Assembly (NCBI GenBank): GCA_013817115.1
Contig: JACDDG010000057.1
Span: 1 to 10,091 of the forward strand
DNA from: Parachlamydiaceae bacterium
GTDB lineage: Bacteria; Chlamydiota; Chlamydiia; Chlamydiales; Parachlamydiaceae
Direction of reading: 5' to 3'
Length of the DNA stretch: 10,091 nt
Positions 1 to 7,411 of the stretch are shown piece after piece. The translations under genes and the position numbers were made by a program. Below the pieces are notes generated by a model. The model did not search any database, was not told where the DNA came from, and saw only the letters and a list, made by a program, of their open reading frames with translations. Position 1 is the first letter of the stretch. The number at the start of each line of letters is the position of its first letter.

Positions 1-361
1 TGTAAATCTTTAGTTTTTTAAAAGTATAAAGTTATTTCTGGGTCTCTGTGTCTTTGTACCTTTGTGCCTCCTAATTAACAAATTTCAAGTCATTGATAAT
101 GAATGGCTTATAAAGCTGAGATTTGTTAATTCCCTATAGGGGGGCCGAAGGGCTCTGACTCGCTCTGTGTTGAATCTTTGTAGGAAATTCAACACAGAGA
201 CACAAAGGCACAAAGATAGCTGCAAATCTTTAGTTTTTTAAAAAAGTATAAAGTTATTTCCGGGTCTCTGTGTTTGTGCCCTTTCGGCCCCCTATCGGGA
301 AGTAACAATTAAATCTTAAACTATTAATTATCAATGAGTTGCAATTTTGTTATTTAGGAGC
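1..361. repeat. Composite non-coding repeat: direct repeat plus long inverted repeat
   Basis: No credible gene lies here. Bases 1-68 recur in the same orientation at 221-280; copy two carries two extra A bases, two T-to-C changes and lacks about ten bases (the tctttgtacc segment). Bases 67-153 are matched in inverted orientation by 278-361, with mismatches and small gaps; conserved cores are tcattgataat (90-100) against attatcaatga (327-337), and a GC-rich block around gggggccgaa (about 139-148) against its complement near 281-293. The unit order is A, B, hairpin, A', inverted B. The tail of A (45-64) is also nearly complementary to 197-216. Purine-rich stretches of the cacagagacacaaagg type resemble dispersed repeats of several environmental bacteria. 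It could be a non-autonomous mobile element or a rearranged repeat cluster. The left edge is cut by the window, so the true limits are unknown. Confidence 0.7.
163..199. repeat. Perfect 13-bp hairpin at the centre of the composite repeat
   Basis: The arms ctctgtgttgaat (163-175) and attcaacacagag (187-199) are perfectly complementary across an 11-base loop. No T tract follows, so it does not look like an intrinsic terminator. Its place between the direct and inverted repeat arms suggests it is part of the repeat element. Confidence 0.75.
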
Positions 362-490
362 AAACGCCAAACGCTATTTTGTTCTTTAAATTAAATTTAA
401 TTTAGCTATTATTAATAATTTAACCAGTTAATTGTAAATTATTATAAATGATCAACAATAACAAGGACTGTAAATGAATAATTTATGTAA

Positions 491-1021
491 TTACTAGGTC
501 TTGAAGTAGCTTTCATTAACGCTGAGTCTTCGATAAACCCGAAATCAGATGACCAAATTATTATTGAAGGCTCACATCATCAAACAGAAGAAAAAATCAG
601 TCAGACTGTTAATTCTGTAGGGCTTAACCCTCTAATATTTAAAGAAGTAAATGAAAGTTTTATTTTCACGATTTCACCCAGTAAAATTCCGCCTTGTAGA
701 GAAGAATTTATTCAGGCCGTGCTTGAATTTGAGAAAAAACACCAGGTCAAGCTGGAGGATTTTTTGAGCTACAAGGGTTTTTATTGCCAAGAAGAAGGTA
801 TCAATGAAAAGCATCGACTCCGAGAAGCATTTTTGACTGATCCCATTATTCAAAGCTATTTGTCGCGGGGATCTAAATTTGTAAATTTTTTGGAAAATAG
901 ACCAGACCTCATTAGCGATGAAAATAACCCCCTAAGTAGCGACTATTATGAATGTAAAATTTATGAATTGGGACAATTTGGTCCTTATCGCTCTGATGTC
1001 AAAACAGACCAATTCTATTAA
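491..1021 (+). CDS. N-terminal fragment of the broken gene
   Basis: This frame is open from 491 to the stop at 1019-1021, with no ATG. A GTG at 719 would give a 100-residue protein, but convincing protein sequence extends well upstream of it (SDDQIIIEGSHH, NSVGLNPLIFKEVNESFIF), so 719 is unlikely to be the true start. No SD-like sequence sits at a suitable distance from it. The upstream part most probably began at ATG 474 in another frame. The fragment is mixed helical with many charged residues, and I recognise no domain. Confidence 0.5.
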   Translation, partial: LLGLEVAFINAESSINPKSDDQIIIEGSHHQTEEKISQTVNSVGLNPLIFKEVNESFIFTISPSKIPPCREEFIQAVLEFEKKHQVKLEDFLSYKGFYCQEEGINEKHRLREAFLTDPIIQSYLSRGSKFVNFLENRPDLISDENNPLSSDYYECKIYELGQFGPYRSDVKTDQFY

Positions 1022-1062
1022 AAACAACTAAAGAAGGGTTACCTGGAACTCTTTCCAATCTT

Positions 1063-1491
1063 ATGTGCATTCAAACTGGCATTTCTGGCAGATGTAAAGT
1101 TATCAAAAAATTTAAAATTGAGGACATACGAAATTCAATTAAATTCATTGAGCTTATGCGTTATATTAATGAAAATGGAATAAAGCGGCATGATTATGAA
1201 GGAAATCAATTTTTGCTTTCAACTATTGCACATGATGGCCACGCAACAAGTATAATTTCCATATTAGACAAAGAAACTTTTAGACACCTTGCCTCAATTT
1301 TTATAAATTCTGTTAATGAAAATTTACCTTTGGTATCTTTAGAGCGACTATTTAATTCGAGAACTCTCGATGATGTTAAATTTAAACTCAAAAATGAAAA
1401 TGACTATGCTAGGATTAACAAAATATTTAAAGAAAAGACTTTCGGGAAAAAATATTTGTTGATTATGAAAAAAAAGAAGGCTATTTATTAA
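1063..1491 (+). CDS. Middle fragment of the broken gene, with the His-containing segment
   Basis: The frame is open from 997, joins smoothly with the preceding fragment (KTTKEGLPGTLSNLMCIQTG), and its first ATG is at 1063. If translated from there it would give 142 residues. STIAHDGHATSIISILDKE near residues 53-71 looks like a beta-strand with one or two candidate catalytic His residues. The lysine-rich end after residue 128 (KKYLLIMKKKKAIY) looks like out-of-frame sequence past the frameshift in the A run at 1447-1452. No SD motif is apparent at 1063. It is probably not an independent gene. Confidence 0.5.
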   Translation: MCIQTGISGRCKVIKKFKIEDIRNSIKFIELMRYINENGIKRHDYEGNQFLLSTIAHDGHATSIISILDKETFRHLASIFINSVNENLPLVSLERLFNSRTLDDVKFKLKNENDYARINKIFKEKTFGKKYLLIMKKKKAIY

Positions 1492-1499
1492 ACCCTATT

Positions 1500-2021
1500 A
1501 TGTCTGGTACTAGCTCATGGTATACATCTGAAGAAGAGCAAGAAATCGACAACGCATACAAGGATAAGAAAATCAATTTCATCCATAAACTTGATGAACA
1601 AAAAAAGCAATACATTTTAACAGGAACTCGACCTGTTCCTTTTATCGACGCTCCTCATAAATTGCAAACTCATAAAGAAGATGAGAATTGCGCAATTTAC
1701 AGTTATAATTTTCTCCAAGGAGCGATAAACATGCTTGAAAGTAGAGATGTAGCAGAAAGAATTTATCGCTTAGCCATGCAGATTGATTCCAATAAAGGAA
1801 ACAATACTGAGAGGGAAGGAAATCAAAAAGCTATGGCTAAAATTTTTCAAGAAGAGTTGAAGCAATATTTACCAGAGTATTTTGATGCGAATGGAGCACA
1901 AAAAAGTGATTCCGAAATTAAGCAGCACCACTTGCATCAACGGTGGAATTTTGGCAATCAAGGAATGCAACCTGAACTTTTAAGAAAGCTCGGTTATTTG
2001 GCTGAAAAAGAAAGAAAATAG
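1500..2021 (+). CDS. C-terminal fragment of the broken gene, with the candidate catalytic Cys
   Basis: This frame is open from 1431, and sequence before the first ATG at 1500 is already protein-like (IFVDYEKKEGYLLNPIM), so the ATG is probably an internal Met. From 1500 it would give 173 residues. Residues 56-69 (QTHKEDENCAIYSY) form a Gln-x7-Cys arrangement followed by a hydrophobic helix, like the Gln...Cys-Gly segment of Ulp1-type peptidases, except that Gly is Ala here. A helical, charged region follows (residues 77-173). A bidirectional terminator lies 60 bases downstream. Confidence 0.5.
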   Translation: MSGTSSWYTSEEEQEIDNAYKDKKINFIHKLDEQKKQYILTGTRPVPFIDAPHKLQTHKEDENCAIYSYNFLQGAINMLESRDVAERIYRLAMQIDSNKGNNTEREGNQKAMAKIFQEELKQYLPEYFDANGAQKSDSEIKQHHLHQRWNFGNQGMQPELLRKLGYLAEKERK

Positions 2022-2080
2022 AAAATTATAACGCATCTCGTTGGGCAAAATAACGGTGCAACTGCAAAAAAAACATAAAA

Positions 2081-2116
2081 ATAACACATTATGTAGAAAA
2101 CCGCATAATGTGTTAT
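2081..2116. terminator. Bidirectional intrinsic terminator between convergent genes
   Basis: A perfect 13-bp inverted repeat, ataacacattatg (2081-2093) and cataatgtgttat (2104-2116), encloses a 10-base loop. Downstream on the plus strand is atttttag; on the minus strand the hairpin is followed by a T-rich stretch, the complement of the A-rich 2066-2080. It can end transcripts from the broken gene and from the LRR gene. Confidence 0.8.
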
Positions 2117-2174
2117 ATTTTTAGCTAAGCTTTTGCCTGCAGCTTGTAGAGCAGTTCTAAGCTGATTTGTTGCC

Positions 2175-3872
2175 CTAACTATGCCCGCTCTTTTCTTCTA
2201 TTTTTCCATTCTTCGGTAATAGAACTGGGAGAGCATCGCTGTTGCAAAACATATCCAAAGGCAAACTAGTAGGCAGCGTAGATGAAGGAGTTTTAACAGT
2301 TATATTTTCACTAATCTGCTGATTCTGAGAATTTCTACTAATTATAGGTGATCTCCTTGCCTTCTCTCCTGTGATTATATGCATTGGTTCGTTCTTACTG
2401 GCACCACTTTTGATTTTGAACCGACTCTCTTCTGTACCGATTTTGTAACGAGGTGAAGATGGAGATTTATACTCTATATTCTCTCGAGATGTCCTTCTGT
2501 TTTTGCTAATTTCATCTTCAGAACTAAAAGCACGCGGGGAATACCCTTTAGTTAACAAGCGTTTGGATTTTTCACATTGCTCGCGTTTTTTTACCAATCC
2601 ATTCCCCTCTAAATTAATACGGAATATTTCATCACTCCCATCTCTCAACGCATCATTAAATAGATCTTCGTAATCCTCTTCATCAATCCAACAATTTGCA
2701 AGATTTAACAATTCAAGATTTTGATTTCCCTGAATACCTTTAGTAAACATTGGAATTGCTCGAGGCTTGCTCTTTGACCCCGATTCATTTATCAGAGGCT
2801 TACTTCCATCAAGAGAGCGAGATAAGCTAAGTCTTTTCTGAATTCCAATCGATGATCCTAGATTGGCGTTAGACTGAAGATTTAAAATCTTTAGCTTATG
2901 ACTCCAAGTCAGAAGATAATTCAGCACCTCCCCGAATTTATAATCTAATCCACAAGACTCGAATCCTAAAGTTGTGACCGAAGGTGGAAGCCAATCTAGA
3001 GCTAATATGCCTGTTGCAATTGCTGTAAAAGAGTCAACATCAAAGGTAACACCATAAAAATTTAGAGTTTGCAAGGAGCATTCCCCCGAAGCCAAAGCGC
3101 TTAATAATGCTGAACCTATCCCGGAATTTGCATCAATGCAACATCCCTCGATTTGTAACAAAGAAATCTTAGCCTGGATAATTGCGTGATAAATTGCGGC
3201 ATATCCATTGTTATCGTTGACCTTAAGGTTAAGTATTTCAATTGCCGACAAGCATCCTTTCTCATCAATAAGTATCTTTTGCAACTCTAAGGCTTCTTTC
3301 TGGCTAAAAGAAGTCACAGTACAATTTTCAAGGCGCAATGTGTAAGCATTTTTTTTAATTAGTTCCCTGATAAGTTTAAGGAGCTCTACACCAGTACATT
3401 CCATATCGACAATTTTAATTGTATTCAATGCTCCGTCGCCGACCGCTATCGCTCTTCTAAGTTCAAAAAATGCCTTTTCCTCGAACCAACACTTTTCAAT
3501 TTGTAGTGCTTTAAAGGTTTTATTTTTAACTATAACGGCAAAAATTTTCTTTGCAGCCTTTTGCGTTACGTAGCATGATTGTAAAACAAGAGAATTTTTC
3601 GAGTCTGATGAAGTCAAAGCGGAGCTTAATGCGTAAAGAGATACATCTGAAAAATTCTTGTTAATTATTTTCCAAATTAAACCTTTAAATTTACTCATTT
3701 CATTAATGTCATCGAAGCTGTAAAACTCACATTTCAAAGAGTCTAATAAAATTTGAGAAACTTGCAAATCAGTAGGTTTAATTTCTTGACGTTTAGGAGT
3801 AATCTTCCTTTCATCGATATTAAATTGATCAGACTCATGGGCTATAGAACCATTCTCAGTAACAGGATTCAT
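2175..3872 (-). CDS. Leucine-rich-repeat protein (RNase-inhibitor type) with basic low-complexity tail
   Basis: The 565-residue product is probably a protein-interaction scaffold, and in an intracellular chlamydia a candidate host-directed effector; that role is inferred. Residues 1-60 are hydrophilic and charged. Residues 93-425 hold about ten repeats of the ribonuclease-inhibitor type, each a short strand such as LRLENCTV, LLQIEGCCI, LQTLNFYGV, LKILNLQSN or LELLNLANCWI followed by a helix. A Ser/Lys-rich insertion interrupts the array at about 336-381. Residues 430-530 are rich in Ser, Arg, Lys and Glu with several SP pairs (SPR, SPSSPR, RRSPI) and look disordered; the end is richer in Leu and Pro. 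There is no Sec signal peptide or membrane helix. The start is firm: AAAAGGAG (3878-3885) lies 5 bases before the ATG. No F-box or catalytic domain is recognisable. The gene stands alone and converges on the broken gene. Confidence 0.8.
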   Translation of the reverse strand: MNPVTENGSIAHESDQFNIDERKITPKRQEIKPTDLQVSQILLDSLKCEFYSFDDINEMSKFKGLIWKIINKNFSDVSLYALSSALTSSDSKNSLVLQSCYVTQKAAKKIFAVIVKNKTFKALQIEKCWFEEKAFFELRRAIAVGDGALNTIKIVDMECTGVELLKLIRELIKKNAYTLRLENCTVTSFSQKEALELQKILIDEKGCLSAIEILNLKVNDNNGYAAIYHAIIQAKISLLQIEGCCIDANSGIGSALLSALASGECSLQTLNFYGVTFDVDSFTAIATGILALDWLPPSVTTLGFESCGLDYKFGEVLNYLLTWSHKLKILNLQSNANLGSSIGIQKRLSLSRSLDGSKPLINESGSKSKPRAIPMFTKGIQGNQNLELLNLANCWIDEEDYEDLFNDALRDGSDEIFRINLEGNGLVKKREQCEKSKRLLTKGYSPRAFSSEDEISKNRRTSRENIEYKSPSSPRYKIGTEESRFKIKSGASKNEPMHIITGEKARRSPIISRNSQNQQISENITVKTPSSTLPTSLPLDMFCNSDALPVLLPKNGKIEEKSGHS

Positions 3873-3877
3873 GCTAA

Positions 3878-3885
3878 CTCCTTTT
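3878..3885 (-). promoter_or_regulatory. Strong Shine-Dalgarno of the LRR gene
   Basis: On the minus strand AAAAGGAG sits 5 bases before the ATG at 3872 and fixes the start. An A-rich stretch precedes it. Confidence 0.75.
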
Positions 3886-3944
3886 CTTTTTTTTTTAAAG
3901 TGCTGGAAAACTCAACAAATTCAAAATATTTACTATGCATTCGT

Positions 3945-3974
3945 AATGTAGCCAGTTGGGTCTGTTCTATGCAA
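3945..3974 (-). promoter_or_regulatory. Possible promoter of the LRR gene
   Basis: On the minus strand TTGCAT (3969-3974) and TACATT (3945-3950) are 18 bases apart, a tolerable sigma-70-type pair about 70 bases before the start codon. Other AT-rich pairs nearby are possible, so this is a weak call. Confidence 0.3.
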
Positions 3975-4049
3975 GAAAAGAATGCAGAAATATTTTAAGA
4001 GTCTTAATCTATTTTTTTTTGAACCATCTTTAATTTCCTTATTTTATCT

Positions 4050-4078
4050 TTGCAAAAAAATTCAACCTAGCTTACTAT
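4050..4078 (+). promoter_or_regulatory. Probable promoter of the str operon
   Basis: TTGCAA (4050-4055) and TACTAT (4073-4078) are separated by 17 bases, a good sigma-70-type (chlamydial sigma-66) arrangement. TATAAC at 4076 and 4082 are overlapping alternatives for the -10 element. Transcription would start near 4085, just before the first leader hairpin. Confidence 0.55.
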
Positions 4079-4086
4079 AACTATAA

Positions 4087-4142
4087 CCAGACGAAATTCA
4101 AATACAGGTGATAGAATGTTATTTGTATTGTTAATCGTCTGG
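4087..4142 (+). promoter_or_regulatory. Leader hairpin I of the str operon
   Basis: ccagacga (4087-4094) and tcgtctgg (4135-4142) are perfectly complementary; inside, aatac (4101-4105) can pair with gtatt (4125-4129). The hairpin would lie at the very 5' end of the predicted transcript. There is no T tract after it. It may protect the mRNA end or regulate translation; function is inferred. Confidence 0.5.
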
Positions 4143-4159
4143 CTTTGCGTCAGCAAAGC
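4142..4159 (+). promoter_or_regulatory. Leader hairpin II of the str operon
   Basis: gctttgc (4142-4148) and gcaaagc (4153-4159) form a 7-bp stem with a GTCA loop, directly next to hairpin I and sharing one G with it. No run of T follows, so it is not an ordinary terminator. Confidence 0.5.
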
Positions 4160-4262
4160 TTGCTAGAAGTTGAAAAATGTCTGTCTACAGCTGTACAGGC
4201 TTCCATTTTCAGTAAGAATTGCTGACTTTACGTTTGTTAAACCACTTAAGGAGAAGGCAAAG

Positions 4263-4634
4263 ATGCCAACCATTAGTCAACTCGTTCGCCAACCGCGCTC
4301 CCCTAAAAAGAAACGCAGCAAATCACCGGCTTTACAAAAGTGTCCACAACGTCGTGGAGTGTGCTTGCAAGTTAAAACAAAGACTCCTAAGAAGCCTAAC
4401 TCTGCATTGCGCAAAGTGGCCTGGGTAAGACTTTCAACTAAGCAAGAAGTTATTGCTTACATCGGTGGTGAAGGGCACAATTTACAAGAACACAGCATGG
4501 TGCTTGTTCGTGGAGGTCGTGTTAAGGATCTACCAGGCGTACGTTACCATATCGTTCGAGGAACAATGGACTGTGCTGCTGTGAAAGATCGTAAGCAAGG
4601 AAGATCCAAATACGGGGCCAAGAAACCCAAGTAA
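4263..4634 (+). CDS. rpsL: 30S ribosomal protein S12
   Basis: S12 sits at the decoding centre of the 30S subunit and helps control translational accuracy. The 123-residue length is that of chlamydial S12. It has the expected basic start ([18 protein letters not shown]), the decoding-centre loop [11 protein letters not shown] (41-51) with Lys43, and [13 protein letters not shown] (84-96) with Lys88 and Asp89, so the usual streptomycin-resistance positions are wild type. Trp54 in KVAWVRLS, where many bacteria have Arg, is a chlamydial trait. The start at ATG 4263 is supported by AAGGAG (4248-4253, 9-base gap) and by the family N-terminus; an upstream in-frame TTG at 4170 would add 31 residues with no homology. 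It is the first gene of the operon; the structured leader upstream may be regulatory. Confidence 0.97.
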   Translation: MPTISQLVRQPRSPKKKRSKSPALQKCPQRRGVCLQVKTKTPKKPNSALRKVAWVRLSTKQEVIAYIGGEGHNLQEHSMVLVRGGRVKDLPGVRYHIVRGTMDCAAVKDRKQGRSKYGAKKPK

Positions 4635-4638
4635 CAAT

Positions 4639-4757
4639 AGGATACTGCATTGATGAGTATCCTGGTTCGCGACCGGCGTTTTAGGGATAGAGCTTCATCT
4701 CTTTTCTTTGAGCTTCGATCGCGCATAGGCTCTGCCGCGAAAGCAGCAGTGACCAGG
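4639..4757 (+). promoter_or_regulatory. Structured S12-S7 spacer, possible ribosomal-protein feedback site
   Basis: The rpsL-rpsG gap is 187 bases, long for a ribosomal operon, and can fold. aggatac (4639-4645) pairs with gtatcct (4657-4663). Alternatively cctgg and ttcgcg (4661-4671) pair with cgcgaa (4736-4741) and ccagg (4753-4757), enclosing agagc (4689-4693) with gctct (4729-4733). The two stems overlap at 4661-4663, so they could be exclusive. In Escherichia coli S7 represses its operon by binding the S12-S7 spacer; a similar role here is inference by position. Confidence 0.4.
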
Positions 4758-4821
4758 TGAACCATTGAGGTCTTCCACTATATTGAAAACAATTTAAGTA
4801 CGCATATTTTAAGAGGAACAC

Positions 4822-5295
4822 ATGTCAAGAAGGCATCGCGCAGAAAAGCGAGAAATCGCCCCGGACCCTATCTACGGTAGCACCGTATTAGCAAAATTTA
4901 TTAATCGTGTCATGGAATGCGGCAAAAAATCTATCGCTCGCCGTATTGTATACAACGCAATTACAAAATTCGCAACTAAAATCAATGCTGAAAATCCATT
5001 GGAAGCATTTGAGCAAGCTTTAGAAAATGCAAAGCCTGCGCTTGAAGTTAAGTCACGCCGTATCGGTGGAGCTACTTACCAAGTACCTATCGAGATTGCA
5101 CCAGCAAGACGCTGTTCTCTAGCAATGCGATGGATCATCAAATATTCCAGAGATAAAGTAGGTCGCTCAATGGAAGATGGCTTAGCAGGTGAACTTGCTG
5201 ATTGCTATAATAACCAAGGCTCGACTATCAAGAAAAAAGATGACACCCACCGCATGGCCGAAGCCAACAAGGCATTCGCTCATTACAAATGGTAA
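4822..5295 (+). CDS. rpsG: 30S ribosomal protein S7
   Basis: S7 is the primary assembly protein of the 30S head; it binds the 3' domain of 16S rRNA and lies near the exit-site tRNA. The 157 residues match chlamydial S7 in length. Family landmarks are the start MSRRHRAEKREIAPDPIYGS, the GKKSIARRIVYNA helix (about 34-46), the RRIGGATYQVP loop (about 80-90) and the end DTHRMAEANKAFAHYKW. AAGAGGA (4811-4817) precedes ATG 4822 by 4 bases. A 187-base spacer separates it from rpsL and only 15 bases from fusA. In other bacteria S7 is the autoregulator of this operon. Confidence 0.97.
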   Translation: MSRRHRAEKREIAPDPIYGSTVLAKFINRVMECGKKSIARRIVYNAITKFATKINAENPLEAFEQALENAKPALEVKSRRIGGATYQVPIEIAPARRCSLAMRWIIKYSRDKVGRSMEDGLAGELADCYNNQGSTIKKKDDTHRMAEANKAFAHYKW

Positions 5296-5310
5296 TAGGA
5301 GAACAATCTT

Positions 5311-7401
5311 ATGGCAAGACCTAGCGATCAGTCAATTAAAAATGTGCGTAACATTGGAATTATGGCGCACATTGATGCTGGTAAAACAACAACCACCGAA
5401 CGGATCCTTTATTACTCCGGACGTCTCCACAAAATGGGCGAAGTGCACGAGGGTGCAGCCACAATGGACTGGATGGCACAAGAACAAGAACGCGGGATCA
5501 CGATTACATCTGCCGCGACGACTGTTTTCTGGAAAGGGATCAAGATTAACATCATTGATACTCCAGGTCACGTAGACTTCACAATTGAAGTAGAACGTTC
5601 CTTGCGTGTTCTTGATGGTGCTGTGGCTGTTTTCTGCTCTGTTTCTGGAGTCGAACCTCAGTCTGAAACAGTATGGCGTCAAGCTGACCATTACGGTGTT
5701 CCGCGTATTGCCTTCGTAAACAAAATGGACCGCACCGGTGCTGACTTCTTTGATGCAGTCAAAACAATGCGTGAAAAATTGCATGCGAATGCTATTCCTG
5801 TACATTGCCCTATTGGTGCTGAGTCAGAATTTAAAGGTATGGTTGATCTAATCACCATGAAAGCCCTGTTTTTCCACGATGAGACCCTTGGAGCTGACTG
5901 GGAAGAGCAAGAGATTCCGGAAGACCTTCTTGATAAGTGCAAACAAATGCGCCAAGAGCTTCTAGAAGAGCTTGCAACGATCAATGAAGATGATGAAAAT
6001 TTCATGAGCCGCGTTCTTGAAGATCCGGATTCCATTAAAGCTGAAGAGATTCATGCTGTCCTTCGTAAAGGTGTTTGCAAAAACCTAATCAATCCAGTTC
6101 TTTGTGGATCAGCCTTTAAAAACAAGGGTGTTCAACAGCTTCTGGATGCGGTTATCAATTGGATGCCTTCTCCTCTTGACCGAGGAAACATTAAAGCTCA
6201 TGATCTTGATTCAGATAAAGAACTTATTTTGAAGCCTGATGATAATGAGCCTTTTGCTGCACTTGCTTTTAAAATTATGACAGATCCTTATGTTGGTCGT
6301 CTAACTTTTATCAGAATTTATAGCGGTACCCTTATTAAGGGGATGAACCTCATCAATAGTACTCGTGGCACTAAAGAGCGTATCTCTCGTTTGCTCGAAA
6401 TGCATGCTAACAAGCGTGAAGAGCGTGATGAGTTCTACACTGGTGATATTGCAGCTTGTATCGGCCTGAAAAAAGCGACTACCGGAGATACTTTATGTTC
6501 TCCAGACCATCCTTTGCTACTTGAGAAAATGGAATTCCCTGAGCCTGTGATTTCAATGGCGATTGAGCCAAAATCTAAGGCTGACCGCGAAAAACTTTCG
6601 ACTGCTCTTAGTGCATTATCGGAAGAAGATCCTACTTTCAGAGTGACTACAAACGAAGAAACAGGTCAGACAATTATCGCAGGAATGGGTGAACTTCACC
6701 TTGAGATCTTGCACGACCGTATGAAGCGCGAATTCGATGTTGAAGCAAACGTTGGTAAACCACAAGTTTCTTACAAAGAAACGATTACTTTACCTGCTAA
6801 AGCTCAGACAAAATTTGTTAAGCAGTCTGGTGGTCGTGGTCAGTATGCCCACGTTGAGCTTGAAATCGAGCCAAACGAAAAAGGTAAGGGCAACGAGGTT
6901 ATCAGTAAGATTGTTGGTGGAACTATTCCTAAGGAATACATCAATCCAACTATCAAAGGTATTGAAGAAGGGCTCGCAACAGGCGTCTTGGCAGGATTTA
7001 ATCTTGTCGACACTAAAGTCTTCATTGTTTTCGGATCGTATCACGAAGTCGACTCCAGTGAAATGGCGTTTAAGATTTGCGGATCTATGGCTATTAAGGA
7101 AGCTGCGCGTAAAGCGAAGCCTATCATCCTTGAGCCTATTATGCGCGTCGTTGCGACAACACCGGAACCTTTCCTTGGAAATATCATTGGGGATTTAAAT
7201 CGTCGACGCGGTAGGATCTCCGGCCAAGAGTCACACAAAACTTCAATCATGGTGACGGCTGAAGTCCCTCTGAGCGAAATGTTTGGATACTCTACACAGC
7301 TACGTTCCCAGAGTGAAGGTCGTGCAACGTATGTTATGGAACCGAGTCATTTCGAACCAGTTCCAGTAAAAATCCAAGAAGAAATCATCAAGAAAGGGTA
7401 A
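5311..7401 (+). CDS. fusA: Translation elongation factor G
   Basis: EF-G is the GTPase that drives tRNA and mRNA translocation on the ribosome and, with the recycling factor, splits post-termination ribosomes. At 696 residues it is full length. The G domain is intact: P-loop AHIDAGKT (19-26), switch I RGITIT (61-66), DTPGH (83-87), NKMD (137-140) and GSAF (266-269). Later landmarks include GMGELHLEI in domain [13 protein letters not shown] in domain IV and RGRISGQE near the C-terminus. AGGAG (5297-5301) lies 9 bases before the ATG. It follows rpsG by 15 bases and precedes rpsJ by 10 bases, so the three are surely cotranscribed. A tuf gene, common after fusA elsewhere, is absent, as in chlamydiae. 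Confidence 0.98.
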   Translation: MARPSDQSIKNVRNIGIMAHIDAGKTTTTERILYYSGRLHKMGEVHEGAATMDWMAQEQERGITITSAATTVFWKGIKINIIDTPGHVDFTIEVERSLRVLDGAVAVFCSVSGVEPQSETVWRQADHYGVPRIAFVNKMDRTGADFFDAVKTMREKLHANAIPVHCPIGAESEFKGMVDLITMKALFFHDETLGADWEEQEIPEDLLDKCKQMRQELLEELATINEDDENFMSRVLEDPDSIKAEEIHAVLRKGVCKNLINPVLCGSAFKNKGVQQLLDAVINWMPSPLDRGNIKAHDLDSDKELILKPDDNEPFAALAFKIMTDPYVGRLTFIRIYSGTLIKGMNLINSTRGTKERISRLLEMHANKREERDEFYTGDIAACIGLKKATTGDTLCSPDHPLLLEKMEFPEPVISMAIEPKSKADREKLSTALSALSEEDPTFRVTTNEETGQTIIAGMGELHLEILHDRMKREFDVEANVGKPQVSYKETITLPAKAQTKFVKQSGGRGQYAHVELEIEPNEKGKGNEVISKIVGGTIPKEYINPTIKGIEEGLATGVLAGFNLVDTKVFIVFGSYHEVDSSEMAFKICGSMAIKEAARKAKPIILEPIMRVVATTPEPFLGNIIGDLNRRRGRISGQESHKTSIMVTAEVPLSEMFGYSTQLRSQSEGRATYVMEPSHFEPVPVKIQEEIIKKG

Positions 7402-7411
7402 CGGATCATCT

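Larger units (their letters stand above)
474..2021 (+). pseudogene. Broken gene, three -1 frameshifts; possible cysteine-protease-like or acyltransferase-like effector
   Basis: One ancestral reading frame seems to run from ATG 474 (preceded by AAGGA at 463-467, 6-base gap) to the stop at 2021. The frame moves 0 to 2 near 488-497, 2 to 1 near 1013-1021, and 1 to 0 in the A run at 1447-1452. Each break is repaired by adding one base, and protein-like sequence continues across every join, for example DQFY to LKTTKEGLPGTLSN and TFGK to KIFVDYEKKEGYLLNP. The repaired product would be about 516 residues. It has no signal peptide or membrane segment that I can see. A HDGHATSI segment (codons 1231-1254) and a later Q-x7-C segment (LQTHKEDENCAIYSYNF, Cys codon 1689-1691) recall the His and Cys motifs of clan CE cysteine peptidases or YopJ-type acyltransferases; this is a weak motif reading. 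Uncorrected assembly errors are the alternative to decay, but no other gene here is broken. Confidence 0.7.
3873..4262. other. Divergent intergenic region between the LRR gene and rpsL
   Basis: These 390 bases carry no credible gene; an open frame entering from the LRR gene and ending at 3998 looks like chance. The region holds the LRR gene's ribosome-binding site and possible promoter, the rpsL promoter at 4050-4078, and an rpsL leader of roughly 175-180 bases with two hairpins. Confidence 0.6.

Noticed and set aside
1..300. CRISPR array suggested by repeated segments
   Set aside because: Only two long direct copies exist with no regular short repeats or spacers, and inverted arms are present instead.
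3753..3998. Plus-strand open frame of 81 codons overlapping the LRR gene start
   Set aside because: Half lies antisense to a well-supported gene, there is no ribosome-binding site, and the composition is not protein-like.
4170..4262. Longer S12 starting at TTG 4170
   Set aside because: The added residues match no S12, and ATG 4263 has a good SD and the family N-terminus; this stretch is leader RNA.
4544..4765. Minus-strand open frame across the end of rpsL and the spacer
   Set aside because: It is largely antisense to S12, with no SD and no recognisable domain.
4783..4810. Internal promoter TTGAAA / TATTTT before rpsG
   Set aside because: Spacing is 16 bases, but transcription would start at the ribosome-binding site, leaving almost no leader.
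5189..7250. Several other-frame open stretches inside rpsG and fusA, both strands
   Set aside because: All are shadows of the conserved S7 and EF-G reading frames.
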